Shown here: piece by piece, positions 6,944 to 13,680 of the stretch
How positions within the stretch are numbered: position 1 is the stretch's first letter
Layout of the letters: each line of letters starts with the position of its first letter
DNA from: Desulfobacterales bacterium
GTDB lineage: Bacteria; Desulfobacterota; Desulfobulbia; Desulfobulbales; BM004
Direction of reading: 5' to 3'
NCBI GenBank assembly: GCA_012974315.1
Contig: JAAXQI010000145.1
Coordinates: 1-13,680 of the forward strand
Length of the DNA: 13,680 nt
Program-made: the position numbers and the translations under genes
Notes under the pieces: model-generated
The model's database searches: none
What the model was told of the DNA's origin: nothing
The model's input: only the letters and a program-made list of their open reading frames with translations

Positions 6944-9709
6944 ATGAAATTACAGTTTGCAGAGCAACTCCGGAAAGCAAAACTCCCGAATCCTTTTCTG
7001 CCAAATAACACACGCATCTCCCGGGCTGCTTGTGCTCTTATTCTCCTTTGGGCCAGCGTGCTGCTTTTCACAGTGCCCCTTCCAGCCATGGCAGCTGAAA
7101 TTTCAAGCACCCTGGTCCTGCCTTTGAAAATAAACAGTCCGGACGACAAGGAAAGTTTGACCAGCGCAATAGACACTGCATTACTTGAAGCTCTTGCTTC
7201 CAGTACTTCCGGTCAAAAAGCTTTCAAAATAATGGATAGAGCCGAAGCTGAATCCATTTTTGACTATGATACTGCCTGGCCTCCTGCCTCTGAAGCAATG
7301 AAGGAGTTTCACTCTAAGATTGCTCATGATTACAGCTATGTTGCTGCAGGCTCCTTTACAAAACTTGGAGACTCCATCAGTATCGATATTAAAGTGTTTG
7401 ATCTGCTCGATCCTTCCTCACCTACATTCTATTACCTGGAAGTACAGGAGTTGGAAAATATCAGCCAATCCATGGAAAAAATCACAAATGATATTCTCTC
7501 CTATACCAGCCGTTCTTTTCTGATTGCAAGCATAGTTCCTGAAGGGAACAAAAGAATAGACAGCGGGGCTATTTTAAGGAGTATTTCCAGTCGTGCCGGC
7601 GACTTATATGAACCGGAACAACTGCGTAACGATTTAAAAAACATTTATAAAATGGGCTATTTTGACGATGTTCGTCTCATGGTGGAAGATACAGAAAAGG
7701 GCAAAAAGATCATCCTTGAAGTGAAAGAAAAACCGGTTATCGGCCAGGTTACTATCAGCGGTCAGGATGAACTTAAAGAGGATAAAATCAGAGAAGTGAT
7801 ATCGGTAATGCCCAACTCCATTCTCAATTCCAACAGGATACATGAGGCGGTTGAGAATATCCAGGCCCTTTATAAATCCAAGGGGTTCTACAATACCGAG
7901 GTAACCCCGGAACTGGCCTACCCCAAACCAGACAGAGTAGACATTAGCTTTGTCATCAATGAGGGGGAAAAAGTATATATTAAAGAAATACGATTTGCGG
8001 GTAACGACTCTTTCAAGGACAGTCAACTTTTCAAGGTCATGGGAACCAAGGAAAAAGGATTTTTATCATGGTTTGACGACTCAGGAGTACTGAAACTTGA
8101 AATCCTTGAACAGGATGCTGCCAGAATTTCCGGATTTTATCACCACCATGGCTATATTGAGGCAACGGTAGGAAAACCCGAGGTCACCCAGGAAGGTAAA
8201 TGGCTCTATGTCACCATTGCAATATCTGAAGGCAATCGCTACAGGGTGGGTAACATCGATTTTGACGGTGACCTCATTGGCGGAAAGGAAGAGTTGCTCT
8301 CTCTACTTAAAATCCGGGGCGAAGAATACTTGAGCCGCAATATTCTTCGCCAGGATATCCTTAACCTGAATGATTACTATGCAGAAAATGGGTACGCATT
8401 TGCTGAAGCCACTCCAACGATCAACACCAATAAAGAAGAAAAGATTGTTGATATAAATATTCATATAAGCAAAGGAGACCTGGTCTATATCAACAGAGTA
8501 ACCATCAAGGGCAATACCAGGACCAGGGATAAAGTAATCCGCCGGGAGCTTTTAGTCACGGAGCAGGGAATATTTGATTCCAAGGCATTACGCCAAAGTC
8601 ACCAGCGGTTGCAAAGGCTTGATTACTTCGAGGATATCAACATTACACCTGAGCCCACAGCTGATAAAACCAAAATGGACTTGAACGTTGAAGTCAAAGA
8701 GAAACCCACCGGGGCGTTCAGCGTGGGGGCCGGCTACAGTTCAATTGACAGTATAATGTTCATGGCCGAAATCAGCCAGAACAACTTTATGGGCCGTGGG
8801 CAGCGCTTGGCATTGGCTGGCAATATCAGCGGCACATCTGCCAGATACAACCTCGGCTTTACGGAACCCCATTTTTATGACACCCAACTCCTGCTGGGAA
8901 TCGACCTTTACAACTGGGCGCGTGAATATGATACCTACGACAGGGATTCAAGCGGATTTGGCCTTCGTTTCGGCTATCCTGTCTGGGAGCTATGGAATAT
9001 GTCCACTGGCTATGGATATGATAACTCTACATTGAGCAATATTGCTAGCAATGCAGCTCCTTCAATCATCGAATCCCAGAATATTAATGTCAGCAGCTTT
9101 GTAACCTTAGGTTTGTATCGAGATACCCGTAACGGCACATTTGTTATCACCAGAGGTTCGCTAAACCGCATCAATGTTAAGTATGCTGGCGGCATTCTTG
9201 GTGGTGACAGTCAATATACCAAGGTGGAGGGCTCTACAGGCTGGTTCTTCCCGGGTTTTTTCTTTGATGAAACCGCCTTCCACTTTAAACTTTCTGCAGG
9301 GGAGGCCTGGGAGAATGAACCCGATAAGCTTCCTGACTATGAAAAATTTTATCTCGGTGGCATCGGTAGCCTCCGCGGTTTTCCAAGCAGGTCCATTGGG
9401 GTAACAACAGAAGACCCCCTCAACCCAGGCACTTATTATATAACTGGTGGCAAGATTATGTGGTACACCAATGTGGAGTATCTTTTCCCAATTGTTAAAG
9501 CCGGGGGGTTACGAGGAGTAGTATTTTACGACGCCGGCAATGTATATGATGACAGGTGGGATGCTAATGACATCAAACAGGATGTCGGTGCGGGTATTCG
9601 CTGGTTGTCACCCATGGGACCGATGCGGCTTGAATGGGCGTATGTCATAAATCCTTTGCCTGGTGAAGATACCAGTAACTGGGAATTCAGCATGGGCGGG
9701 GGCTTTTAA
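6944..9709 (+). CDS. bamA: Outer membrane protein assembly factor BamA, with an N-terminal TolB-N/CsgG-like domain
   Basis: BamA is the Omp85 barrel that folds and inserts beta-barrel proteins into the outer membrane. The 921-residue protein has a signal peptide with an unusually long n-region (about 27 residues), a hydrophobic core at 29-45 and a probable cut after AMA at 50. Next comes a domain of about 140 residues (51-190) with a TolB-N/CsgG-like pattern: LVLPLKI, KIMDRAEAE, YVAAGSFTKLGDSISIDIKVFD. Five POTRA repeats follow (about 192-264, 265-342, 343-430, 431-511, 512-587), then the barrel (588-921) with LRGF (810-813) in the L6-lock position and a C-terminal phenylalanine. E. coli BamA is about 810 residues; the additional domain accounts for the excess. 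AAGG (6931-6934) lies nine bases before the ATG. The 173-base gap after plsC suggests an independent promoter. Call very secure; the domain's role is unknown. Confidence 0.96.
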   Translation: MKLQFAEQLRKAKLPNPFLPNNTRISRAACALILLWASVLLFTVPLPAMAAEISSTLVLPLKINSPDDKESLTSAIDTALLEALASSTSGQKAFKIMDRAEAESIFDYDTAWPPASEAMKEFHSKIAHDYSYVAAGSFTKLGDSISIDIKVFDLLDPSSPTFYYLEVQELENISQSMEKITNDILSYTSRSFLIASIVPEGNKRIDSGAILRSISSRAGDLYEPEQLRNDLKNIYKMGYFDDVRLMVEDTEKGKKIILEVKEKPVIGQVTISGQDELKEDKIREVISVMPNSILNSNRIHEAVENIQALYKSKGFYNTEVTPELAYPKPDRVDISFVINEGEKVYIKEIRFAGNDSFKDSQLFKVMGTKEKGFLSWFDDSGVLKLEILEQDAARISGFYHHHGYIEATVGKPEVTQEGKWLYVTIAISEGNRYRVGNIDFDGDLIGGKEELLSLLKIRGEEYLSRNILRQDILNLNDYYAENGYAFAEATPTINTNKEEKIVDINIHISKGDLVYINRVTIKGNTRTRDKVIRRELLVTEQGIFDSKALRQSHQRLQRLDYFEDINITPEPTADKTKMDLNVEVKEKPTGAFSVGAGYSSIDSIMFMAEISQNNFMGRGQRLALAGNISGTSARYNLGFTEPHFYDTQLLLGIDLYNWAREYDTYDRDSSGFGLRFGYPVWELWNMSTGYGYDNSTLSNIASNAAPSIIESQNINVSSFVTLGLYRDTRNGTFVITRGSLNRINVKYAGGILGGDSQYTKVEGSTGWFFPGFFFDETAFHFKLSAGEAWENEPDKLPDYEKFYLGGIGSLRGFPSRSIGVTTEDPLNPGTYYITGGKIMWYTNVEYLFPIVKAGGLRGVVFYDAGNVYDDRWDANDIKQDVGAGIRWLSPMGPMRLEWAYVINPLPGEDTSNWEFSMGGGF

Positions 9710-9751
9710 TTTAAGTCCGCTCTTAATAGCAGGACAAGCACTAATCATATG

Positions 9752-9778
9752 TAAAGCCACAGGCTTTATTCTCTTTTG
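9752..9778 (+). terminator. Hairpin terminator candidate after bamA
   Basis: TAAAGCC (9752-9758) pairs with GGCTTTA (9762-9768) around a three-base ACA loop, followed by the pyrimidine-rich tract TTCTCTTTTG. The stem is 7 bp and only moderately GC-rich, and the T tract is interrupted, so termination may be partial and mfd could receive read-through. It lies between the bamA stop and the mfd start. Confidence 0.5.
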
Positions 9779-9817
9779 CTGCTGCAAAATGCTCCATAAA
9801 GCATTCTTATACACCAG

Positions 9818-12800
9818 ATGGATGAGCTCACAGGTTTATTGGCAACTGGCCATCAGCAAATAAATCTTGCCGGCCTGCAAGGCAGCAGTAACGCTTTTGT
9901 TGCTGCCCTCCTTGCAACAAATACCAAAAGGCCTCTGCTTTTCATAACACCATCAGAACGTCTGGCCGAACGTGCTGTTCAGGACATCAGTCTCTTTACC
10001 AGGCTGCCGGTAATCCTTTACCCCGGATTTGATATTCCCCCCTACACACCGCTATCTCCCGATCAGACTACTATAGCAGAACGGCTCAACACCCTGTACC
10101 GCCTCCTTACAGACGATGCACCTCTTATCCTTGTGGCATCGTGTGAATCACTGCTCCGGAGGGTCATACCTAAAAGCACTCTCGGCTCTCTGGCAGAATT
10201 AATCATCGTTGGTGAAGATATTGAACAGGACGGTTTAAGCCGCCGCCTGGCTGATCTGGGCTACGAACACCTCTCTCTCGTGCAAACGATCGGAGATTTT
10301 TCCATACGGGGTGGAATTGTTGATATCTTCCCGCCTGGCTACGAGGCTCCGGTAAGACTCGACTTTTTCGGTGACACTGTTGAATCGCTCAGGACTTTTG
10401 ATCCCATCACACAACGGTCTATTCAAGAGATCGAGGAAGCAGTAATTCTTCCAGCAAGTAATATCCTGTTTCCACGGGTTGAATCTAAAAATTTTGCCAG
10501 AATTCAATACCGTTTTCAAGATGAAGCCAAAAAACTCAACTGGCCACTTGATGCAGTTGATGCCCTGCTGGATAAAATCAGCAGTGGCCGGAGATTCCCG
10601 GGCATTGAATTTTTCCTGCCTCTTTTTTACAACAATGAACATGACAGCCCTTGCCCTTTACAGTATCTAGCTGAGAATACTGTTGTTTTCTTTTCAGATG
10701 CAGTTGAAATAAACCGATCAATCGAACTGACATGGGAGCGAATCCAGGCAAATTATAATGAGTCGGTTTCCTCCCGCACCCCTGCACTGCCACCGGAAAC
10801 GGTTTTTGTTTCACCTGACAGGTTTTCTGAAGAAATAAGCGCTTTTACCCAGGTCAAGGCTCTTGATTTTCTTGAACATGACAAAAACACTTTAAAAACC
10901 TTCCACTTTACCTCACAAAACCACCTGCTTATTAAACAGGAAGTTGACCTGCAAAGAAAACAACAGGGAATTCTTCAGCCTCTGGCCAATATACTCAGCC
11001 AGTGGCTTGCAAAGGATGAACTGGTTGCCATGGCCTGTCGCTCTCCCCGCCATGCCCTTCATCTTCAGGAGCTATTGAGCCATTATCATATTCCAATACA
11101 AACTCAACACGCGCCCCTGGATCTCACTACTCTTCAACAAACCAGGACATCTTCAGCAGTGCTGTTATTTGACCAGCCTCTCTCAGCCGGTTTTGATCTG
11201 CGTCTGGATTCTGGCCTGCAAATACATGTCCTGTCCGAAGGTGAGCTGTTTGGAGAACGACGCCTCGGCCCCAGAAAAAAAAGAAGGCCTGCCCAGGAAG
11301 AGTTTATCCGCTTTGATGAACTCAACCAGGACGATATTGTTGTGCATAGAGAACACGGCTTAGGTGCTTATCAGGGGTTGGTCACCTTAACACTGAAGGG
11401 TATCACCAATGATTTTCTGGAAATTCACTACCGGGGAGAAGACAAGCTCTATGTGCCTGTGGACCGGTTAAATTCAATCAGCAAATACAAGGGAATCTCA
11501 GACAAGAGACCCAAGCTGGACAAACTTGGCTCCAAAACATGGTTGCAGGCAAAAAAGAAGATCAAAGAATCAGTCTGGCAGATCGCCCAGGATCTTTTAA
11601 AACTCTACGCCAAAAGAGAGCTGCAGGAAGGACTTGCATTCTCACAGCCCGGCGAACTCTTTCATGAACTGGAAGAGTCCTTTCCATATGACGAAACATC
11701 AGGGCAGCAGAAAGCTATTAACGAAGTACTGGATGACCTTACATCTGAGCAGATAATGGACCGGCTTGTCTGTGGCGATGTAGGGTATGGCAAGACAGAG
11801 GTCGCAGTACGCGCCGCTTTCAAGGCCATTGAGGACGGCTTTCAGGTTGCCATGCTGGTGCCGACCACAGTTTTGGCTGAACAGCATGCAAAGACTTTTC
11901 AGGATCGGTTTGCCGGTTTCCCTGTGCATGTTGGAAGCATTAACCGGTTCCGCTCACAGGCAGAACAGAAGAAAATCTTACGCGATCTTAAGGGTGGTCA
12001 AATAGATATGCTTATCGGCACCCACCGGATTCTTTCCAAAGATGTGCAGTTTAAAAACCTTGGGCTTCTCATTGTCGACGAAGAGCACCGGTTCGGCGTC
12101 AGCCACAAGGAAAAGATGAAACGCTTCAAAGCAGAAGTCAACGTCCTCACCCTCAGTGCCACTCCGATCCCCAGAACATTGCAGCTCTCTCTTTTAGGGG
12201 TCAGGGACCTCTCTGTAATAAACACGCCTCCTGAACAGAGACGTCCCGTCAAAACCTTTGTGGCCCGATTTGATGAACTGGTCATCAAAGAGGCAATTAC
12301 CCGTGAACTGCAGCGGGGCGGCCAGACCTTTCTGGTGCACAACCGGGTGCAGTCCATCCAGGAGATGGCACGCAAGGTTGAAAAACTGGCCCCCCAGGCA
12401 AGAATAGCAGTGGCACACGGCCAGATGCCTGCAAAAAAGCTTGAAGAAATCATGTTCCGCTTTGTCAACAAAGAAATTGACGTCCTGGTCTGTACAACAA
12501 TTATCGAATCAGGCCTCGATATCTCAAGCGCCAACACCATTGTCATCACACGGGCTGACAGGTTGGGCCTGGCTTCAATCCATCAGCTTCGCGGCCGGGT
12601 GGGCAGAAGCAGTGAGCAGTCCTATGCGTATCTGCTGGTCCCAAGCCTTGACGGACTTGAAAAAGAAGCCAAAGAACGGTTACGCGCCCTTCTGGACCAC
12701 TCCGAATTAGGTGGCGGGTTCAAGCTTGCCATGAGCGATCTGCAGATACGCGGGGGCGGCAATATTCTCGGGGTATCACAAAGCGGCCATATTGCAGCCG

Positions 12801-13342
12801 TTGGCTATGATTTATATCTTGAACTTTTGCAAAATACCGTCTCAGACTTGAAACAGCAGGCTGACAAAAAAGAGGTCATTGAAACAGTTGATCCTGAGAT
12901 AAATCTGCAGATTTCAGCGTATATACCTGAAAAATACATCCTGGACACTGCGCAGCGCTATATTGCATACCGGAAAATTGCAGGACTGGCAGATGGTTTA
13001 CAGCTGGAAGACCTGAAAGATGAATTGCAGGACCGGTATGGCCCCTTGCCAGAAGAAACGCAAAACCTTTTTGATATGATGGCCGTAAAAACAAAAATGA
13101 AAGAGATCATGATCACCAAACTTGAACAGGGCAAGGATATGCTTGTTTTTTCCTTTCATGAAAAAACACCAATTGGACCTGATAGAATACTTTCCCTCAT
13201 TGAAAAATCAAAAAACAACATCCGTTTTTCACCCGATGCCAGACTTATGGTCCCTCTCTCAAGCAGGATAACCCATTCCCCCCAGGCAATTCTCCATGCT
13301 GCCGATGAAATTATAAATTCTCTGCAGACAGAGGCAGGTTGA
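9818..13342 (+). CDS. mfd: Transcription-repair coupling factor Mfd
   Basis: Mfd is a DNA translocase that pushes stalled RNA polymerase off lesions and recruits UvrA for nucleotide excision repair. At 1174 residues it is close to E. coli Mfd (about 1148). The UvrB-homology region fills roughly 1-350, including GDFSIRGGIVDIFPPGYEAPVRLDFFGD. The RNA-polymerase interaction domain is at about 494-565, with VVHREHGLGAYQG. The translocase has Walker A GDVGYGKT (653-660), Walker B DEEH (754-757) with RFG after it, and motif VI QLRGRVGR (923-930). The segment MSDLQIRGGGNILG follows, then the C-terminal TRCF domain containing DLKDELQDRYGPLP. All expected motifs are intact. The ATG at 9818 has no recognisable Shine-Dalgarno sequence, but the conserved N-terminus begins shortly after it. 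It follows bamA with a 108-base gap containing a hairpin. Confidence 0.97.
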   Translation: MDELTGLLATGHQQINLAGLQGSSNAFVAALLATNTKRPLLFITPSERLAERAVQDISLFTRLPVILYPGFDIPPYTPLSPDQTTIAERLNTLYRLLTDDAPLILVASCESLLRRVIPKSTLGSLAELIIVGEDIEQDGLSRRLADLGYEHLSLVQTIGDFSIRGGIVDIFPPGYEAPVRLDFFGDTVESLRTFDPITQRSIQEIEEAVILPASNILFPRVESKNFARIQYRFQDEAKKLNWPLDAVDALLDKISSGRRFPGIEFFLPLFYNNEHDSPCPLQYLAENTVVFFSDAVEINRSIELTWERIQANYNESVSSRTPALPPETVFVSPDRFSEEISAFTQVKALDFLEHDKNTLKTFHFTSQNHLLIKQEVDLQRKQQGILQPLANILSQWLAKDELVAMACRSPRHALHLQELLSHYHIPIQTQHAPLDLTTLQQTRTSSAVLLFDQPLSAGFDLRLDSGLQIHVLSEGELFGERRLGPRKKRRPAQEEFIRFDELNQDDIVVHREHGLGAYQGLVTLTLKGITNDFLEIHYRGEDKLYVPVDRLNSISKYKGISDKRPKLDKLGSKTWLQAKKKIKESVWQIAQDLLKLYAKRELQEGLAFSQPGELFHELEESFPYDETSGQQKAINEVLDDLTSEQIMDRLVCGDVGYGKTEVAVRAAFKAIEDGFQVAMLVPTTVLAEQHAKTFQDRFAGFPVHVGSINRFRSQAEQKKILRDLKGGQIDMLIGTHRILSKDVQFKNLGLLIVDEEHRFGVSHKEKMKRFKAEVNVLTLSATPIPRTLQLSLLGVRDLSVINTPPEQRRPVKTFVARFDELVIKEAITRELQRGGQTFLVHNRVQSIQEMARKVEKLAPQARIAVAHGQMPAKKLEEIMFRFVNKEIDVLVCTTIIESGLDISSANTIVITRADRLGLASIHQLRGRVGRSSEQSYAYLLVPSLDGLEKEAKERLRALLDHSELGGGFKLAMSDLQIRGGGNILGVSQSGHIAAVGYDLYLELLQNTVSDLKQQADKKEVIETVDPEINLQISAYIPEKYILDTAQRYIAYRKIAGLADGLQLEDLKDELQDRYGPLPEETQNLFDMMAVKTKMKEIMITKLEQGKDMLVFSFHEKTPIGPDRILSLIEKSKNNIRFSPDARLMVPLSSRITHSPQAILHAADEIINSLQTEAG

Positions 13343-13364
13343 TTCATATAATAATTTCGTTATT

Positions 13365-13417
13365 GGGGGACAGATTTCATACTTTTTTCGGGGACGGATT
13401 TCAAATTTGTCCCCTTT
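13365..13417. repeat. GGGGAC-type palindromic repeat element; possible mfd terminator
   Basis: Two direct copies, GGGGACAGATTTCA (13366-13379) and GGGGACGGATTTCA (13390-13403), differ at one base and are spaced 24 bases apart. An inverted copy, AAATTTGTCCCC (13403-13414), can pair with either. The near hairpin has a 12-pair stem with two G-T wobbles and a one-base gap; the far one spans a 25-base loop. The 3' side runs into CCCCTTTATCC, a poor T tract. Such GGGGACAGATTT sequences are, as I recall, common in Desulfobacterota and other bacterial intergenic regions, sometimes near IS200-like (REP-associated) transposases. No transposase is present here. It begins 22 bases after the mfd stop and may help end that transcript. 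Confidence 0.7.
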
Positions 13418-13491
13418 ATCCTGGAAAAACCAGTTAATTCAGCAAATTAGATTTGACATTTTGGTCTGATATTAGTTAGAAACTGAGGTGT

Positions 13492-13514
13492 TGATTTTAA
13501 ATACTCTAAAATCA
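13492..13514. promoter_or_regulatory. Perfect 8-bp inverted repeat upstream of the exported-protein gene
   Basis: TGATTTTA (13492-13499) and TAAAATCA (13507-13514) are perfect inverted repeats around a seven-base spacer, 62 bases before the start codon at 13577. The symmetry suits an operator for a dimeric regulator, or a weak leader hairpin. A consensus -35 TTGACA lies upstream at 13453-13458, but no good -10 follows at normal spacing. Function unknown. Confidence 0.35.
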
Positions 13515-13576
13515 GATATGGTTTTGCGTAATCACTTTATCATGACAGGAAATTTGAACTTCAAGGAGGGGTGAGA

Positions 13577-13680
13577 ATGAAAAGAGTTTTAACTTGTGCA
13601 GGGGGACTGCTTCTTTCTTTTGTCTGTGTCTCAGCAGTATATGCAGGGGCAATTGACAACAAGACAAACTGGAGTGCTGA
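13577..13680 (+). CDS. Exported protein, probably outer-membrane FadL/OmpP1-like, 5' fragment
   Basis: An ATG at 13577 opens a frame that continues past the right edge (34 codons visible). A strong Shine-Dalgarno AGGAGG (13564-13569) sits seven bases upstream, the best in the window. The product begins with a classical Sec signal peptide: basic MKR, a hydrophobic core to about residue 19, and a probable cut after VYA at 23. The mature start, GAIDNKTNWSA, reminds me of FadL/OmpP1-type outer-membrane transporters of sulfate reducers, but 11 residues are too few to be sure. There is no cysteine at the cut site, so it is not a lipoprotein. Exported status is well supported; the family is a guess. 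Confidence 0.75.
   Translation, partial: MKRVLTCAGGLLLSFVCVSAVYAGAIDNKTNWSA

Noticed and set aside
11998..12549. A 183-codon minus-strand open frame inside mfd
   Set aside because: It lies wholly opposite the conserved helicase core of Mfd; its length reflects mfd codon usage, and the protein is a serine/arginine-rich shadow with no domain.
13365..13417. Complete insertion sequence end
   Set aside because: No transposase frame, second terminus or target duplication is visible; only a short palindromic unit is supported.
1..13680. An undescribed defence, secretion or biosynthetic system
   Set aside because: Every long gene belongs to a known housekeeping family; only the SDR C-terminal extension and the BamA N-terminal domain lack a clear role, which is not enough to claim a system.

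Overview
The window looks like a chromosomal housekeeping segment of a Gram-negative bacterium with moderate GC content and AT-rich intergenic regions. The outer-membrane biogenesis gene bamA, the signal-peptide proteins and a glycerophospholipid acyltransferase show the Gram-negative envelope. The most likely group is Desulfobacterota (sulfate-reducer relatives). I infer this from BamA carrying a TolB-N/CsgG-like domain before its POTRA repeats, a monomeric NADP-dependent isocitrate dehydrogenase, and a GGGGACAGATTT-type intergenic element. No rRNA or other phylogenetic marker confirms it.

Layout. Positions 1-589 (minus) hold the 5' part of a ComF-family phosphoribosyltransferase gene that runs off the left edge. 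Upstream of it, at 635-688, is a small modular tandem repeat that overlaps its probable promoter. Positions 920-3145 (plus) encode a full-length monomeric isocitrate dehydrogenase with its own promoter. It converges on a phosphomannomutase/phosphoglucomutase gene (3189-4556, minus). Divergent from the mutase is a two-gene unit: an RmlD-like SDR oxidoreductase (4844-6019) and a PlsC-type acyltransferase (6033-6770). Next comes bamA (6944-9709), a hairpin terminator candidate (9752-9778), and mfd (9818-13342). After mfd lies a palindromic GGGGAC-type element (13365-13417). The window ends in the first 34 codons of an exported, probably outer-membrane, protein (13577 onward).

How the genes relate. 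The central block is envelope-related: sugar-phosphate interconversion (mutase), a sugar-nucleotide-type SDR, phospholipid acylation (PlsC) and outer-membrane protein insertion (BamA). ComF, isocitrate dehydrogenase and Mfd belong to DNA uptake or nucleotide metabolism, central carbon metabolism and transcription-coupled repair. There is no transposase, integrase, CRISPR array, toxin-antitoxin pair or recognisable defence system. I see no convincing undescribed multi-gene system. The best leads are the modular repeat upstream of comF, the BamA N-terminal domain, the SDR-PlsC pair, and the small palindromic element behind mfd.
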